The notes under the pieces: generated by a model
Databases searched by the model: none
Told to the model about the DNA's origin: nothing
Seen by the model: the letters and a program-made list of their open reading frames with translations, nothing else
Translations under genes and position numbers: made by a program
NCBI GenBank assembly: GCA_025057115.1
Contig: JANWWZ010000007.1
Span: forward strand, 60,862-124,861
Length of the DNA stretch: 64,000 bases
Direction: 5' to 3'
From: Bernardetiaceae bacterium
GTDB taxonomy: Bacteria; Bacteroidota; Bacteroidia; Cytophagales; Thermoflexibacteraceae
Shown: in pieces, positions 1 through 10,582 of the stretch
Position numbering within the stretch: the stretch's first letter is position 1
Layout of the letters: each line of letters opens with the position of its first letter

Positions 1-1256
1 CCACCCACGAATGTGGAAGCAATTAATTGACTGCCCACATTGTTCAAAATGCTAATGAAAATGTCTGAACCTGCTGGGTAGTCTATTCCACCAATAGGCT
101 CATGCGGTACGCCGCCGTTAAAGGTGCGGTCAAACGCTCCTGCGGTAGTAGGAAAATTTGCCGAACTAGTAGTGCCAAAAATAATTAGCTGATTTTGTTT
201 ATTGACAATCATGCTATGGGGACTTTCGGCGCTGCTGCCTCCCAGATAAGTAGAAAAGAGCAAGTTGCGTCCGTCAGGGCTAAACTTTTGCACAGCTACA
301 TCTACCAATCCACCAAACTGAACTTGAAAAGCCCCCACAGTAACAGGGAAGTTTCTGCCGAAAATAGTTCCCCCCGTATAGGTATTGCCTTCAGCGTCAA
401 AGGTGGCGCAGTTGCCCCAATTGTCACTTAAAGAGCCAGAATAGGTAGAAAACACTAGTTGGGGGTCTATGATAAGTTCGTAGTCAGGGTTATATCCTTC
501 TGGAAAGTCAAATTGCAACGTATTTTCGTGCAATACGAAACGCGAGGGAACTTCCACTTCCTTGCCCTGAATGATTTGAAAGCAGTAAGGTTTATATTCG
601 ATGATGGTTTGAAGGGGAGTTGCAACCTTTAAATTGCCATTGGCTTGTAACTGGAGCAAGGTAGCTCCTTCGTATTGCATGGCAATTTGGCGAGGGTTTG
701 CATGAGGCGTTACTGCAAACTCGTACTTTAAAGCGGTGTTATGAGTAAACACGCGCAAGTGTATTCCTGGATAAATCGATTGGTAGCGCACTTCGGCATA
801 GGAGCGCACTTCCTTAGCCCATCGTTCTTCTTGGGAGCCTATGAAATAGTGTTGGAGAGTGGAACTAGGTAGCAAGCCATGCAAATGCACTTGGGGATTT
901 GCTCCTATGAAATGTACCCTTACGCCATGGGCGTCAATTAACTTGCCTTGCCGATGGGATGAGGATGCTTCCACTCTAGTAGCCTCAACTGAACGGTTGG
1001 GCAATTCCCTGCCGTGTTTAAGTTCATAAAGCCGCCATTGATCGTAGAAAGCCCAATGCAGCCCATCTTTGAGCAGGAAGAAAAATCCAGCGGGAATTTC
1101 CGCTCTATACTGCACTATTTCTTCCCATTGTCCTTTGTTTTCTGTGAACCAGTAGGCGTGCTCAGAGGCTTGCAGCCTTTTGCCAAACCCTTCTCCTGCC
1201 TGCAATGATGCTGTAATACACCAACTGGCTGCTAAGGCAACATATAACTTTTTCAT
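1..1256 (-). CDS. Large secreted SBBP/beta-propeller repeat protein (DUF7948-like N-terminus), truncated by left window edge
   Basis: Own minus-strand translation from ATG at 1256: MKKLYVALAASWCITASLQAGEGFGKRLQASEHAYWFTENKGQW... then ...FSTYSGSLSDNWGNCATFDAEGNTYTGGTIFG.. and ..FSTYLGGSSAESPHSMIVNKQNQLIIFGTTSSANFPTT.. (SBBP-type repeats). Open to base 1, so absent from the ORF track. Confidence 0.8.
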   Translation of the reverse strand, partial: MKKLYVALAASWCITASLQAGEGFGKRLQASEHAYWFTENKGQWEEIVQYRAEIPAGFFFLLKDGLHWAFYDQWRLYELKHGRELPNRSVEATRVEASSSHRQGKLIDAHGVRVHFIGANPQVHLHGLLPSSTLQHYFIGSQEERWAKEVRSYAEVRYQSIYPGIHLRVFTHNTALKYEFAVTPHANPRQIAMQYEGATLLQLQANGNLKVATPLQTIIEYKPYCFQIIQGKEVEVPSRFVLHENTLQFDFPEGYNPDYELIIDPQLVFSTYSGSLSDNWGNCATFDAEGNTYTGGTIFGRNFPVTVGAFQVQFGGLVDVAVQKFSPDGRNLLFSTYLGGSSAESPHSMIVNKQNQLIIFGTTSSANFPTTAGAFDRTFNGGVPHEPIGGIDYPAGSDIFISILNNVGSQLIASTFVG

Positions 1257-1265
1257 TGTTGAAGT

Positions 1266-2285
1266 TTACTGCTGATAAATTAGCAATGATATGTAAATTA
1301 GATATACAACAAAGAGCGCGATACCTTCCCAGCGGTCGATTTGCCTGCCTTTACCAGTGAACAAAAACACAAATAAAGCAATAGCTGTGGCTATGTTTAT
1401 GAATAATTCTGTATGCATGGAAGGATTAAAGGGAAGCGGAGTAACAACGGCATTTACTCCTAAAATTAAAAAAATGTTAATAATATTAGAGCCAACGACG
1501 TTGCCAATGGCAATATCAGAATTTTTTTTGTAGGCAGCTACGGTAGAAGTAGCTAACTCAGGTAGGGAGGTACCTGCTGAAATAATAGTAAGTCCGATTA
1601 CTGCTTCGCTTACTTGAAAAGCCCTTGCCATGGCTACCCCTCCTTCCACAATCCAATTGCCTCCTACCATCAGCCCTACAATTCCTAACATGATGTAGGC
1701 AATTGATTTGTACAAGGGCATTACTGGAATAGGTTCTCCTATCGCTCTTTCATTTTTTGCTACGTCGCTAACATAATACATAAAAATGCAGAAAAAACAC
1801 AACAAGATTAGCCCATCGGAGCGAGAAATAACGGGCTTTTCGGCATTGCCGAAAAATACGTCATCTGCTACAAACCATATTACTAAGGCAGCAAGCACAT
1901 TCAAGGGAATTTCTTTCCACACTGTATTTCGCTTAACCTTGATAGGGTACATTGCTGCTGAAAGCCCTAGAATAACCATGGCATTAAAAATATTACTTCC
2001 TAAGGCATTGCCCACCGCCATATCTGTAGCCCCTCGAATGCCAGCGGTTAAGTTAACGATCATTTCAGGGGCGGAAGTACCTAAAGCCACCACCGTAAGC
2101 CCGATGACAATGTCTCGCACATTAAGCCTTTTAGCAAGTGAAGAAGCTCCATCTACCAACCAGCTAGCTCCCAAAATGAGCAAAAAAATACCTATTACAA
2201 ATAATACGTACATCATACTTTTGGCGTAATATACAAAGCTAATATAATAGCTTAGTTGTTTATTTTCTTGCAAACTTCCCATCAA
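1266..2285 (-). CDS. Calcium/sodium antiporter (CaCA family, YrbG-like)
   Basis: Two inverted alpha repeats: VVALGTSAPEMIVNLTAGIRG..GNALGSNIFN and IISAGTSLPELATSTVAA..GNVVGSNIINIF. Real start may be the internal Met (MMYVLFVIG). Confidence 0.9.
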   Translation of the reverse strand: MMGSLQENKQLSYYISFVYYAKSMMYVLFVIGIFLLILGASWLVDGASSLAKRLNVRDIVIGLTVVALGTSAPEMIVNLTAGIRGATDMAVGNALGSNIFNAMVILGLSAAMYPIKVKRNTVWKEIPLNVLAALVIWFVADDVFFGNAEKPVISRSDGLILLCFFCIFMYYVSDVAKNERAIGEPIPVMPLYKSIAYIMLGIVGLMVGGNWIVEGGVAMARAFQVSEAVIGLTIISAGTSLPELATSTVAAYKKNSDIAIGNVVGSNIINIFLILGVNAVVTPLPFNPSMHTELFINIATAIALFVFLFTGKGRQIDRWEGIALFVVYLIYISLLIYQQ

Positions 2286-2298
2286 GATATCACGCCCT

Positions 2299-3426
2299 TT
2301 AAGTGATTTGCTCCGGAATTGGATACGATAATTTGCCGTAGAGGCGTTGCAGCAACAGCTGAAAGTTTTTGGCAGTCATCTTGCCATTGCTGTTGAATCG
2401 CTTTCCCAATCGATAGAGCCGAAAGATAGAAAAAGGCAAAGTGGCAGGAGGTAAATTTAACAAATTGGAAATGTGTTCACCCAGCAGAAAGCGCATCAGC
2501 GAAGGCACGAAGCCAGGTACCTGCATGAATGACCAGCGTTGTGGATGAGAAGAAATACTATCAATAAGTGCTTTAGCAAGTGCTCTGCCTTCAGGAGAAG
2601 AACGGAATTGGCGTTGAGCAATTGTCTTTTCTAAACAGGCAGCGGCGCGCATATCTGTTGGCAACCATTGTGGGAAAATGCCCAAAAAATAACCCACTAG
2701 GTTCCACAAATGTAAAAAGCCATGTGCTTCTTTCCACTCCACGGGCAAGCCTATTTTGCGCAATCCTTGTAAAGTGATAAAGGAGAAGGCTAAGTTAGTA
2801 CCTGCCATATCTTCTTGATTGACGGGCAAGCCCCAAGCTTGGACGTTCCATTTGCTTGAGCGGCTCAAATGATAGCGCACCACGGCATGCATCAACCGAA
2901 CAGCAACAATTTGACGCAAGGGTTGCGGTAGGATGGCACCCGAGCAATCAAAGGCATTAGCTTGGTGGACAGAAAGCACAAAACGCGCCGTCTCTGCAAG
3001 CCGACGGCGGGTATCTGTCATAATTCGCCTTGAGCGGCAAAGTACTTTTGCTCCGTTAGCGGCTGCGTAGCAATACGGCAATGACAAAAAGCCCAACAGC
3101 AACATAATTTCTTCCACATGGCGGTGAAAGAAATTTTGACCTGTTTTGATCAGCTCAGCATCAGCCCAATCAGGTAATTTTTTGTAGAGGGACCAGAAAA
3201 AATGTTTAGGTTGAAGTTCCTCAGGAATAGGAGAAGCGCTTTCCTCCGCCCATCGATGCAATGCAGCTAACCCTAGGGAAAAATTATTTTTTACCAAGCA
3301 GCTCACCAAATCATCTCCTGGAGGGTCTCCTACCTGGCGAGCAGCGGCAAGCTGCCTATCAATTGCTTGAAAATCAGCCAAGTCTTTTAGCGTTAGCACG
3401 CCATAGTAACATATGGTGCAAAGCAA
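2299..3426 (-). CDS. Oxygenase MpaB / latex-clearing-protein-like (DUF2236) family protein
   Basis: Family resemblance in the central block DMAGTNLAFSFITLQGLRKIGLPV..EAHGFLHLWNLVGYFLGI. Confidence 0.65.
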   Translation of the reverse strand: MLCTICYYGVLTLKDLADFQAIDRQLAAARQVGDPPGDDLVSCLVKNNFSLGLAALHRWAEESASPIPEELQPKHFFWSLYKKLPDWADAELIKTGQNFFHRHVEEIMLLLGFLSLPYCYAAANGAKVLCRSRRIMTDTRRRLAETARFVLSVHQANAFDCSGAILPQPLRQIVAVRLMHAVVRYHLSRSSKWNVQAWGLPVNQEDMAGTNLAFSFITLQGLRKIGLPVEWKEAHGFLHLWNLVGYFLGIFPQWLPTDMRAAACLEKTIAQRQFRSSPEGRALAKALIDSISSHPQRWSFMQVPGFVPSLMRFLLGEHISNLLNLPPATLPFSIFRLYRLGKRFNSNGKMTAKNFQLLLQRLYGKLSYPIPEQIT

Positions 3427-3430
3427 TTGT

Positions 3431-4897
3431 TTACTTCTTGGTTGAAATGGGGGTTACAGCTACGAGGTTGCCTTTGCGCCATGTTTCTACGCATTGCAGT
3501 TTGCCGTTTTCGTCATAGTACTGCCATTTTCCTACTTTCATCTCGCCTAGTTGTTTGCCATAGGAAGCCATTTTGCCATTAGGGTGGTAATTTTTGACCT
3601 CGCCGTTAATTTTTCCGTGTTTGTACAGCTGTTCTGAGGCAATGCGCCCATTGGGATGATAATATTTTTGCCATCCTTGCATTACTCCTTGTACAAAAAA
3701 TTCTTCAGCAGCTATTTTTCCATTGCTGTGCCAAGAAATTCGCTCTCCTTCAATGCGATGGTTTACGTACTTTTCCTTCCGCTGCAACTGACCATTTTCA
3801 TGATAATATTCCCAAGTGCCTACGGGTTTATTCTCTACATATTCTTGCACAGCTTTTAGATTGCCGTTTTGGTAGTAAGTTCGGATTTTGCGATCTTGTT
3901 CATTGTTGTGATAAACAATGCGTTCTTTAAGCTTGCCATTTTCGTAGTAATACTCATTAGCGCCGTTGAGCTTGCCGCGGTGGTAGTTCAAAACGCTTTT
4001 TAGCATGCCATTTTCGTAATAGCTTTTTACTGTGCCGTGCAAGACTGCATTGATAATAGCCATAGGAGGCGAGTTGACATTTTCTAGCACGCCTTTTTGC
4101 TTCATCAGCACGCGTCCTTCTATCACTTTCCTGCCGTTAGGACTAAACTTCTTGAAGACGCTATAGCGCTCATTGTCCCGTACAATTTCAGTTTGTAGTT
4201 GACCATTGTAGAAATAGGTGCGAATGGTATCGGCAGAAAGCTGACCGTTGACGTAGTAAACTTCGCTTTGAGGATTGCCGTTGTCGTAAAAGGTAGTAAG
4301 TTTGCCATGCTGCACATGCCGATGATAATGAGCAATTTCTTTGGGATTGCCATTTTCGTAATATTCAATCACGGGACCGTGCAGCGAATCGCGGTCGAAA
4401 ACAGCTTTGGATTTCACCTTGCCGCTGGGAAAGTAGGTGTAAAACGTATCTTGCAGGGCATCATCAACGAACTTTCCGCGTTGCAGGATGCGTCCTTGTA
4501 AGTCATAGACAATTAACTCACCTTCTCGCTTGTCATTTTTACAAACATATTCCAATTTTTTTTGACCTGTTGGATAGTATTCTGTAAAAATTCCCTCTCT
4601 TTTGCCATTGACAAATGTTCCCTTTGCCTCCAACTGACCAGTTTCGTAGTAGCGCAGATAGGTGCCGCTCATGGCGCCTTCTTCAAATTCTCCCTTAGTC
4701 TTTAAGCTGCCGCTTTTGTAATAACTGGCATAGGGACCATGCATAATTTCCCTGCCGTTTTCCACTTTTACGAAGTACTCTTCCTTAACGGCAGGGTCGA
4801 TGGAATCAAAGTGAGTAATAATTTTCTTTAAACTCTGTCCGCAAGCCCATTGCGTCAGTAGCGCTCCTATAAGTGGCGCTAAAATGATTTTCTTCAT
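3431..4897 (-). CDS. MORN-variant repeat protein (YwqK-like), secreted
   Basis: N-terminal signal-like segment followed by many ~23 aa repeats of the type YYENGKLKxxxxYxxGKxxG. Confidence 0.85.
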   Translation of the reverse strand: MKKIILAPLIGALLTQWACGQSLKKIITHFDSIDPAVKEEYFVKVENGREIMHGPYASYYKSGSLKTKGEFEEGAMSGTYLRYYETGQLEAKGTFVNGKREGIFTEYYPTGQKKLEYVCKNDKREGELIVYDLQGRILQRGKFVDDALQDTFYTYFPSGKVKSKAVFDRDSLHGPVIEYYENGNPKEIAHYHRHVQHGKLTTFYDNGNPQSEVYYVNGQLSADTIRTYFYNGQLQTEIVRDNERYSVFKKFSPNGRKVIEGRVLMKQKGVLENVNSPPMAIINAVLHGTVKSYYENGMLKSVLNYHRGKLNGANEYYYENGKLKERIVYHNNEQDRKIRTYYQNGNLKAVQEYVENKPVGTWEYYHENGQLQRKEKYVNHRIEGERISWHSNGKIAAEEFFVQGVMQGWQKYYHPNGRIASEQLYKHGKINGEVKNYHPNGKMASYGKQLGEMKVGKWQYYDENGKLQCVETWRKGNLVAVTPISTKK

Positions 4898-4917
4898 ACC
4901 AATTGCGTTATAAAACT

Positions 4918-5703
4918 CTAAGGGGTATCGAGAGAATGCATACTCAGCAAACTTTGATCACCCAAGATAAGCATGTAGTAAAGGCCATTTCCTACGTAGT
5001 AAGGGTCGTAGGTCAGTGGAGGGCTGTTGAATGGATAGAGCCTGCCTGTATTGTGAAAATGAAACGCATGGTAGTATGCCTTTCGAGCCAATAAATGCCC
5101 GTAGTTGTTCTTTACCCACACCATGCCATAAAACAAACTGTTATCTCCGTACAGTTCCTCAATCTTAATGCCAAGACGCAAGGCATGATACCCCATAATT
5201 TGCAACGGTCCCCAAGAAGTTGCCATTTCTTTGAGTTCTCGAAGGCTTTTGCCTTCTAAGTCATTTTGACAAATGCCGTTGTAAGCAGGTAGTTTACCCT
5301 GCTGTACAGCTATGAGTTTTCTTAAAACTTCTGGTTCAAATCGGCTGGCGGCTGGCAAATTTCCAGAGCATTCTAACAATATTAAGGCTTTAATATAATT
5401 GGCAGGTAGATCCATCATCGCTGCTAACTTATCTACCTGTTCGCCGTAGTTTATATTAACCTTACGCACTGCCCATTCTGCTTGCCAACGAGTCAAGTTG
5501 GAGTAAAGCACCATTTTTGTCACTTCTTCATCATCAGTTGTTCTTGCAGTGTTTTTAGGAGAACTTGTCAGGGGTTTGGAAAGAACAAAACTCCAATACA
5601 AAGCTGCAGCAATACCTAAACAAACAATCGCAACAAGAAGGCTCAACACAACTTTCAAAGCACTTGTAGAGAAAGCGACGTTTTTAGAAGCAGTCTGTAT
5701 CAT
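4918..5703 (-). CDS. Membrane-anchored lysozyme-like / N-acetylmuramidase-like protein (putative)
   Basis: N-terminal TM segment; ALILLECSGNLPAASRFEPEVLRKL ... SWGPLQIMGYHALRLG resembles Glu-centred lysozyme-fold hydrolases. Confidence 0.5.
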   Translation of the reverse strand: MIQTASKNVAFSTSALKVVLSLLVAIVCLGIAAALYWSFVLSKPLTSSPKNTARTTDDEEVTKMVLYSNLTRWQAEWAVRKVNINYGEQVDKLAAMMDLPANYIKALILLECSGNLPAASRFEPEVLRKLIAVQQGKLPAYNGICQNDLEGKSLRELKEMATSWGPLQIMGYHALRLGIKIEELYGDNSLFYGMVWVKNNYGHLLARKAYYHAFHFHNTGRLYPFNSPPLTYDPYYVGNGLYYMLILGDQSLLSMHSLDTP

Positions 5704-5760
5704 ACCTACCTAATGTATTTTCAATGGGTTAATTCCTAATTTTGGGAAAACATTCCAGCT

Positions 5761-6789
5761 ATGCGCAAAGATTTTTTTACCGGTCAGCCTAGTCAAGATC
5801 CAGAGGAGAGAGAAATAGAACGAGCCTTGCGCCCACTGAGGTTTAGTGATTTTACAGGTCAGCAAAAAATAGTGGAAAACCTGAAAGTTTTCGTGCAAGC
5901 TGCCAAAATGCGCGGAGAAGCTTTAGATCATGTCTTGTTGCACGGACCGCCTGGGCTGGGCAAAACTACCCTTTCCCTCATCATTGCCAATGAACTGGGC
6001 AGCAATATCAAAATTACTTCTGGACCTGCTCTAGAAAAACCCAGCGACCTGGCTGGGCTATTGACCAACTTGGAAAAAGGCGACGTTTTATTTATAGATG
6101 AAATCCACCGACTTAACCCCGTAGTGGAAGAGTATCTCTATGCAGCTATGGAAGATTATAAAATCGACATTATTCTAGATGCTGGACCCTCAGCTCGTTC
6201 CATACAAATTGGACTAAATCCCTTCACGCTTATTGGCGCCACTACGCGGGCTGGATTGCTGACCGCTCCCCTACGAGCCAGGTTTGGTATTAACGCCCGA
6301 TTGGAGTACTATCATGCGGAATTGCTTACATTGATTGTTAAGCGTTCAGCTCACATTCTGCAAACTCCCATAGAGGAACAGGCGGCTTACGAAATTGCTC
6401 GGCGCAGCCGAGGAACTCCTCGCATAGCCAACAACCTCCTACGGCGCACTCGCGATTTTGCACAAGTGAAAGGACAAGGAAAAATCACCTTGGAAATCGC
6501 TCAAATGGCACTGGCTGCTTTAGACGTGGACGAAAACGGACTGGATGAAATGGACAACCGCATTTTGCTGACCATTATAGAAAAATTCAAAGGAGGACCC
6601 GTAGGGCTCTCCACCATTGCCACTGCTTGTGGTGAAGAAGCAGAAACCATCGAAGAAGTATATGAACCGTTTTTAATTCAAGAGGGGTATATTAAACGAA
6701 CTGCAAGAGGCAGGGAAGCAACACCACTAGCTTATAAACACCTCAAAATCAATCCGCCTACTCAAATGGGAAAATTGTTTACAGAGTAG
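5761..6789 (+). CDS. ruvB: Holliday junction branch migration DNA helicase RuvB
   Basis: [90 protein letters not shown]. Confidence 0.98.
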   Translation: MRKDFFTGQPSQDPEEREIERALRPLRFSDFTGQQKIVENLKVFVQAAKMRGEALDHVLLHGPPGLGKTTLSLIIANELGSNIKITSGPALEKPSDLAGLLTNLEKGDVLFIDEIHRLNPVVEEYLYAAMEDYKIDIILDAGPSARSIQIGLNPFTLIGATTRAGLLTAPLRARFGINARLEYYHAELLTLIVKRSAHILQTPIEEQAAYEIARRSRGTPRIANNLLRRTRDFAQVKGQGKITLEIAQMALAALDVDENGLDEMDNRILLTIIEKFKGGPVGLSTIATACGEEAETIEEVYEPFLIQEGYIKRTARGREATPLAYKHLKINPPTQMGKLFTE

Positions 6790-6794
6790 CAATT

Positions 6795-7220
6795 TCAAGA
6801 AATGTTATTTGACAATTTATCAAGCTGCTCTTTTACTTTCTTGAGAGCTTCGTCCGTAAGAGGTTTGGTAATGAAGGTGATGACGTACTTTTCTTTGATG
6901 ATCCGTTCAATATCGCGTTTGTTGTCAGAGCTGGAGAGTACTGCAATTTTGCATTTTTCCTTGACAAATTCGGGGAAGAAATTGAATTCAAACAGAAAGC
7001 TAAATCCATCCACTACTGGCATGTTAATATCCAAAAAAATCAAGTCTGGCAGCAGTTCGGGATTATTTTGGGCGCGTTGTAGATATTCTAGAGCATCTTT
7101 GCCTGAGGTCTTCACTTCCACCTTGGGGGCAAACTTAGTTATCTCAATGATGCGCTTGCTGATGAAGTTATCAGTGTCGTTATCATCAACAAGCATCACC
7201 AGATTGATTTTGTAGCTCAT
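6795..7220 (-). CDS. Single-domain response regulator (receiver only)
   Basis: MLVDDNDTDNFISKRI..PDLIFLDINMPVVDGFSFL..VLSSS..ITKPLT; start placed at internal ATG 7220 (MSYKINLVMLVDD). Confidence 0.9.
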   Translation of the reverse strand: MSYKINLVMLVDDNDTDNFISKRIIEITKFAPKVEVKTSGKDALEYLQRAQNNPELLPDLIFLDINMPVVDGFSFLFEFNFFPEFVKEKCKIAVLSSSDNKRDIERIIKEKYVITFITKPLTDEALKKVKEQLDKLSNNIS

Positions 7221-7303
7221 AGTAGCTTGTAGTAACATTTCAACGGGTAATACAGAAGCAAATATAAGTTTTTCGCAATACTTAGCAGCAAAACTATTTT
7301 CCT

Positions 7304-8233
7304 TTATCTTGAGCAAGTGAGCATAGCAGCCCCAAAGACTCCAGCGCTATCGCCTAATTTGGGTCTCAGCAGTAGAATTTCAGGTTTATCGCAAAAAATG
7401 TGTTTTTTGGCTTCCGCTGCTGCCTCATGATAGAGTTCGTCGATATTACCAACACCCCCACCTAAAATAATTGCATCAGGATCTAAAATATTTACCACAT
7501 TGGCAATAGCTTTGCCAAAAAAGTGTATTAATCGTTCAATAGTAGCAATGGCATGTACATCGGTTTTGTCTTTGTAACGTCGGTAAATGGCTTTGAGCGT
7601 ATCTTGATTGCCACTTATTTGAGCATAGTACTTTTGAAGTGCCGTTCCAGAAATCACAGTTTCTACGCATCCTGTTTTGCCACAGTAACAAGCCCCACCG
7701 CTTGGGTCTAAGAAGTTATGTCCCCACTCCCCTGCAATGCCTTGTTTTCCATTGATTACAACCACCTGCCCTGAAGAGGAACTACACACTACCCCTCCTC
7801 CTACTCCTGTGCCCATAATAACGCCGAAAACAGTTTCAAAACGCTTCAATTTTTCAGGTACAATCCCCAACGTAGCTTCTGCTAGGGCAAAACAATTGGC
7901 ATCGTTGGCAAGGTAAACTGGGATTTGCAGCAAATTTTCCAGATCGCGGCGGAGAGGCTTGCCGTTTAAGCAGGTAGTATTGCTGTTGCGCATCAGCTGA
8001 GTGATGGGATTGAGACTTCCCGGAGTGCCGATGCCAATCTGTTTTGGACGTTGCCCCACTTGCTCAGCAAGCTGGTCGCATAACAAAGCAATGCGCTGCA
8101 AGATGTGTTCATATCCCTTATGGGCTTGTGTATCAATGCGAAGGCGGGCTATGATATCACTTGCACTAGCTGAGCGCAGTACAATGCCTTCTATTTTAGT
8201 ACCCCCTAAGTCGATTCCCCAAAGGTATGCCAT
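7304..8233 (-). CDS. ROK family sugar kinase / glucokinase-like protein
   Basis: GIDLGGTKIEGIVL; GVIMGTGVGGGVV; GEWGHNFLDPSGGACYCGKTGCVETVISG. Confidence 0.92.
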   Translation of the reverse strand: MAYLWGIDLGGTKIEGIVLRSASASDIIARLRIDTQAHKGYEHILQRIALLCDQLAEQVGQRPKQIGIGTPGSLNPITQLMRNSNTTCLNGKPLRRDLENLLQIPVYLANDANCFALAEATLGIVPEKLKRFETVFGVIMGTGVGGGVVCSSSSGQVVVINGKQGIAGEWGHNFLDPSGGACYCGKTGCVETVISGTALQKYYAQISGNQDTLKAIYRRYKDKTDVHAIATIERLIHFFGKAIANVVNILDPDAIILGGGVGNIDELYHEAAAEAKKHIFCDKPEILLLRPKLGDSAGVFGAAMLTCSR

Positions 8234-8626
8234 ACAGGTTTGAGAAAGTTTAACACCTTAAGCCCCTTGCACAAAGTGCCAATTATTACTCTGACGCTTA
8301 CGCACTACTGCTTGCCTTGCTTACTTGTTTCCATTGACCTTTTACAAGTTTCCTCCTCTCAATTTTCTTGCTAGTTTTCCATCTCTCTCCAACATAGGCT
8401 AATTCTGATATTTTTCCTCGTGGCATTTTTCTACTCCACTTGTTAAACTACACCTCATCTCATTCTTAAGCCAAAAGTTTGGCATTGCTGCCAAGTGGAT
8501 TGCCTTTAGGTAGTAGTTTCTCTACTTGTGCGCGTGTTACTAAATGGAGAAAAAAGGCTTTGCAGCATAACAAGCGCTTAGATAAAGGAAGTCGAGTAAC
8601 TTGGCGTCAAACACGCATGTGCTGAT

Positions 8627-9970
8627 TTACAAATGACTCAGATCAAAATTTTCTAAAAACTTGGTAGTAAAATTGCCAGCGCGGAAACGCGGGTCATCCA
8701 TCAGTTTGATATGAAAGGGAATAGTGGTCTTGACCCCTTCGATAACAAATTCTTGCAAGGCTCTTTTCATGCGCACAATTACTTCCTCGCGCGTTTGCCC
8801 TGACACAATCAGCTTGGCAATCATGGAGTCGTAGTTAGGGGGGATTGCGTAGCCAGCATATACGTGGGTATCTACTCGCACGCCGCGCCCTCCTGGAAGG
8901 TGTAAATTGGTAATTCTCCCTGGAGAGGGTCGAAAGTCGCGGGAAGGATCTTCGGCATTAATGCGGCACTCCATGGCATGCAATTGTGGATAATAATTTC
9001 TGCCAGAGATGCGCTCCCCCATGGCTACTTTAATTTGTTCTTTAATCAGGTCAAAATCAGTTACTTCTTCAGTAATGGGATGTTCTACCTGAATGCGGGT
9101 ATTCATTTCCATAAAGTAGAAATTGCCATGCTTGTCTACCAGGAACTCGATGGTTCCCGCTCCTTCATACTTAATGTATTCTGCTCCGCGAATAGCGGCT
9201 TGCCCCATGCGGTCGCGCAGTTCTTGGGTAACAAATGGCGAGGGGGTTTCTTCGACTAGCTTTTGGTGGCGCCGCTGAATGGAGCAGTCGCGCTCTGAGA
9301 GATGACATACCCGCCCTGTTTGATCGCCAACAACCTGTATTTCAATATGGCGCGGCTCTTCTACAAATTTTTCTAGATACAATCCATCATTGCCAAAAGC
9401 AGCGGCGGCTTCTAGTTTTGCCGTCTGCCACGCTTTTTCAAAATCTGCTTCGCAATGTACCACGCGCATTCCTTTGCCTCCGCCCCCTGCAGTAGCTTTC
9501 AGCATCACGGGATAGCCAAACTCGGCAGCCAGTCTTTTTGCTTCGTGCAGAGTAGGCACCACTCCTTCTGAACCAGGAATGACTGGAACGCCTGCCGCTT
9601 TCATGGTAGCTTTAGCGGTGGCTTTGTCGCCCATGGCTTGTATCATCTCAGGAGTAGGTCCTATAAACTTGATTTTCATTTCGGCACAAATGGCGGCAAA
9701 CTCGGCATTTTCCGAAAGAAAACCATAGCCAGGATGAATGGCATCGGCATTAGTAATTTCAGCGGCGGCAATGATGCGCGGAATGTTTAAATAAGATTCT
9801 TTACTCGGTGGCGGTCCAATGCATACGGCTTCATCTGCAAACTTGACATGAAGACTTTCGCGGTCAGCCGTAGAATAGACCGCTACAGTTTTAATGCCCA
9901 TTTCTCGGCAGGTGCGTATAATACGCAAAGCAATTTCGCCGCGGTTGGCAATCAGTATTTTTCTGAACAT
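8627..9970 (-). CDS. accC: Acetyl-CoA carboxylase, biotin carboxylase subunit
   Basis: [58 protein letters not shown]. Confidence 0.98.
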   Translation of the reverse strand: MFRKILIANRGEIALRIIRTCREMGIKTVAVYSTADRESLHVKFADEAVCIGPPPSKESYLNIPRIIAAAEITNADAIHPGYGFLSENAEFAAICAEMKIKFIGPTPEMIQAMGDKATAKATMKAAGVPVIPGSEGVVPTLHEAKRLAAEFGYPVMLKATAGGGGKGMRVVHCEADFEKAWQTAKLEAAAAFGNDGLYLEKFVEEPRHIEIQVVGDQTGRVCHLSERDCSIQRRHQKLVEETPSPFVTQELRDRMGQAAIRGAEYIKYEGAGTIEFLVDKHGNFYFMEMNTRIQVEHPITEEVTDFDLIKEQIKVAMGERISGRNYYPQLHAMECRINAEDPSRDFRPSPGRITNLHLPGGRGVRVDTHVYAGYAIPPNYDSMIAKLIVSGQTREEVIVRMKRALQEFVIEGVKTTIPFHIKLMDDPRFRAGNFTTKFLENFDLSHL

Positions 9971-10032
9971 GTAAGCTACCTATTAGTAAATTCTAAGTCA
10001 ATGGTTGCATTGGATAGCAAAAAGCGCAGAAA

Positions 10033-10524
10033 TTAAAAAGGCTCTACTAAAAATAGTTCTTGGTCGTACTCTACTGGCATGGCGTTTTCTACCAGTACTT
10101 TCACAATTCTTCCCTCTACTTCTGACTCAATTTCGTTGAATAACTTCATGGCTTCAATAATGCATACTACCTGTCCCTTGCGCACCTCGTCGCCTACTTC
10201 TACATAGGGAGGGCTGTCGGGCTTGGGGGAGCGATAAAAAGTGCCAATCATAGGAGATTTAATAGCCACCAGTTTTTTTGAAGGCTCGCTAGAAGGGCTG
10301 CTTGCCTGCGCTGGCGGGGCTTGACTTACCACTGGCTGAGAAGTAGTTACCATAGGAGTTATTATCGGTTGCGGGGTAGCCACCACTGGTGCTGCTACGG
10401 GAATGGTTTTTACCTCTGAATGGCGCTTGACGTGGAGTTTGAAATCAGTGGTTTCGATATTGACCTCTTCAAGCCCCAAGTTGGCAATAAATCCGATGAG
10501 TTCCTGTAGTTCTTTTACGTTCAT
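10033..10524 (-). CDS. accB: Acetyl-CoA carboxylase biotin carboxyl carrier protein
   Basis: C-terminal biotinyl motif VVCIIEAMKLFNEIE; adjacent to accC; likely start MNVKELQELIGFI. Confidence 0.96.
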   Translation of the reverse strand: MNVKELQELIGFIANLGLEEVNIETTDFKLHVKRHSEVKTIPVAAPVVATPQPIITPMVTTSQPVVSQAPPAQASSPSSEPSKKLVAIKSPMIGTFYRSPKPDSPPYVEVGDEVRKGQVVCIIEAMKLFNEIESEVEGRIVKVLVENAMPVEYDQELFLVEPF

Positions 10525-10582
10525 AGGTATATGAGCTAAGAATGACAAGCGAAATTACCAGTTAAAAAATGCAAAGCGAAAC

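Noticed and set aside
1786-2229. 147-aa plus-strand ORF opposite the Ca/Na antiporter gene
   Set aside because: Antisense shadow of a well-supported gene with no family resemblance.
3431-4897. YwqK-like protein as a genuine toxin-antitoxin antitoxin
   Set aside because: The YwqK antitoxin label is a common annotation for MORN-variant repeats; no toxin-like partner is adjacent.
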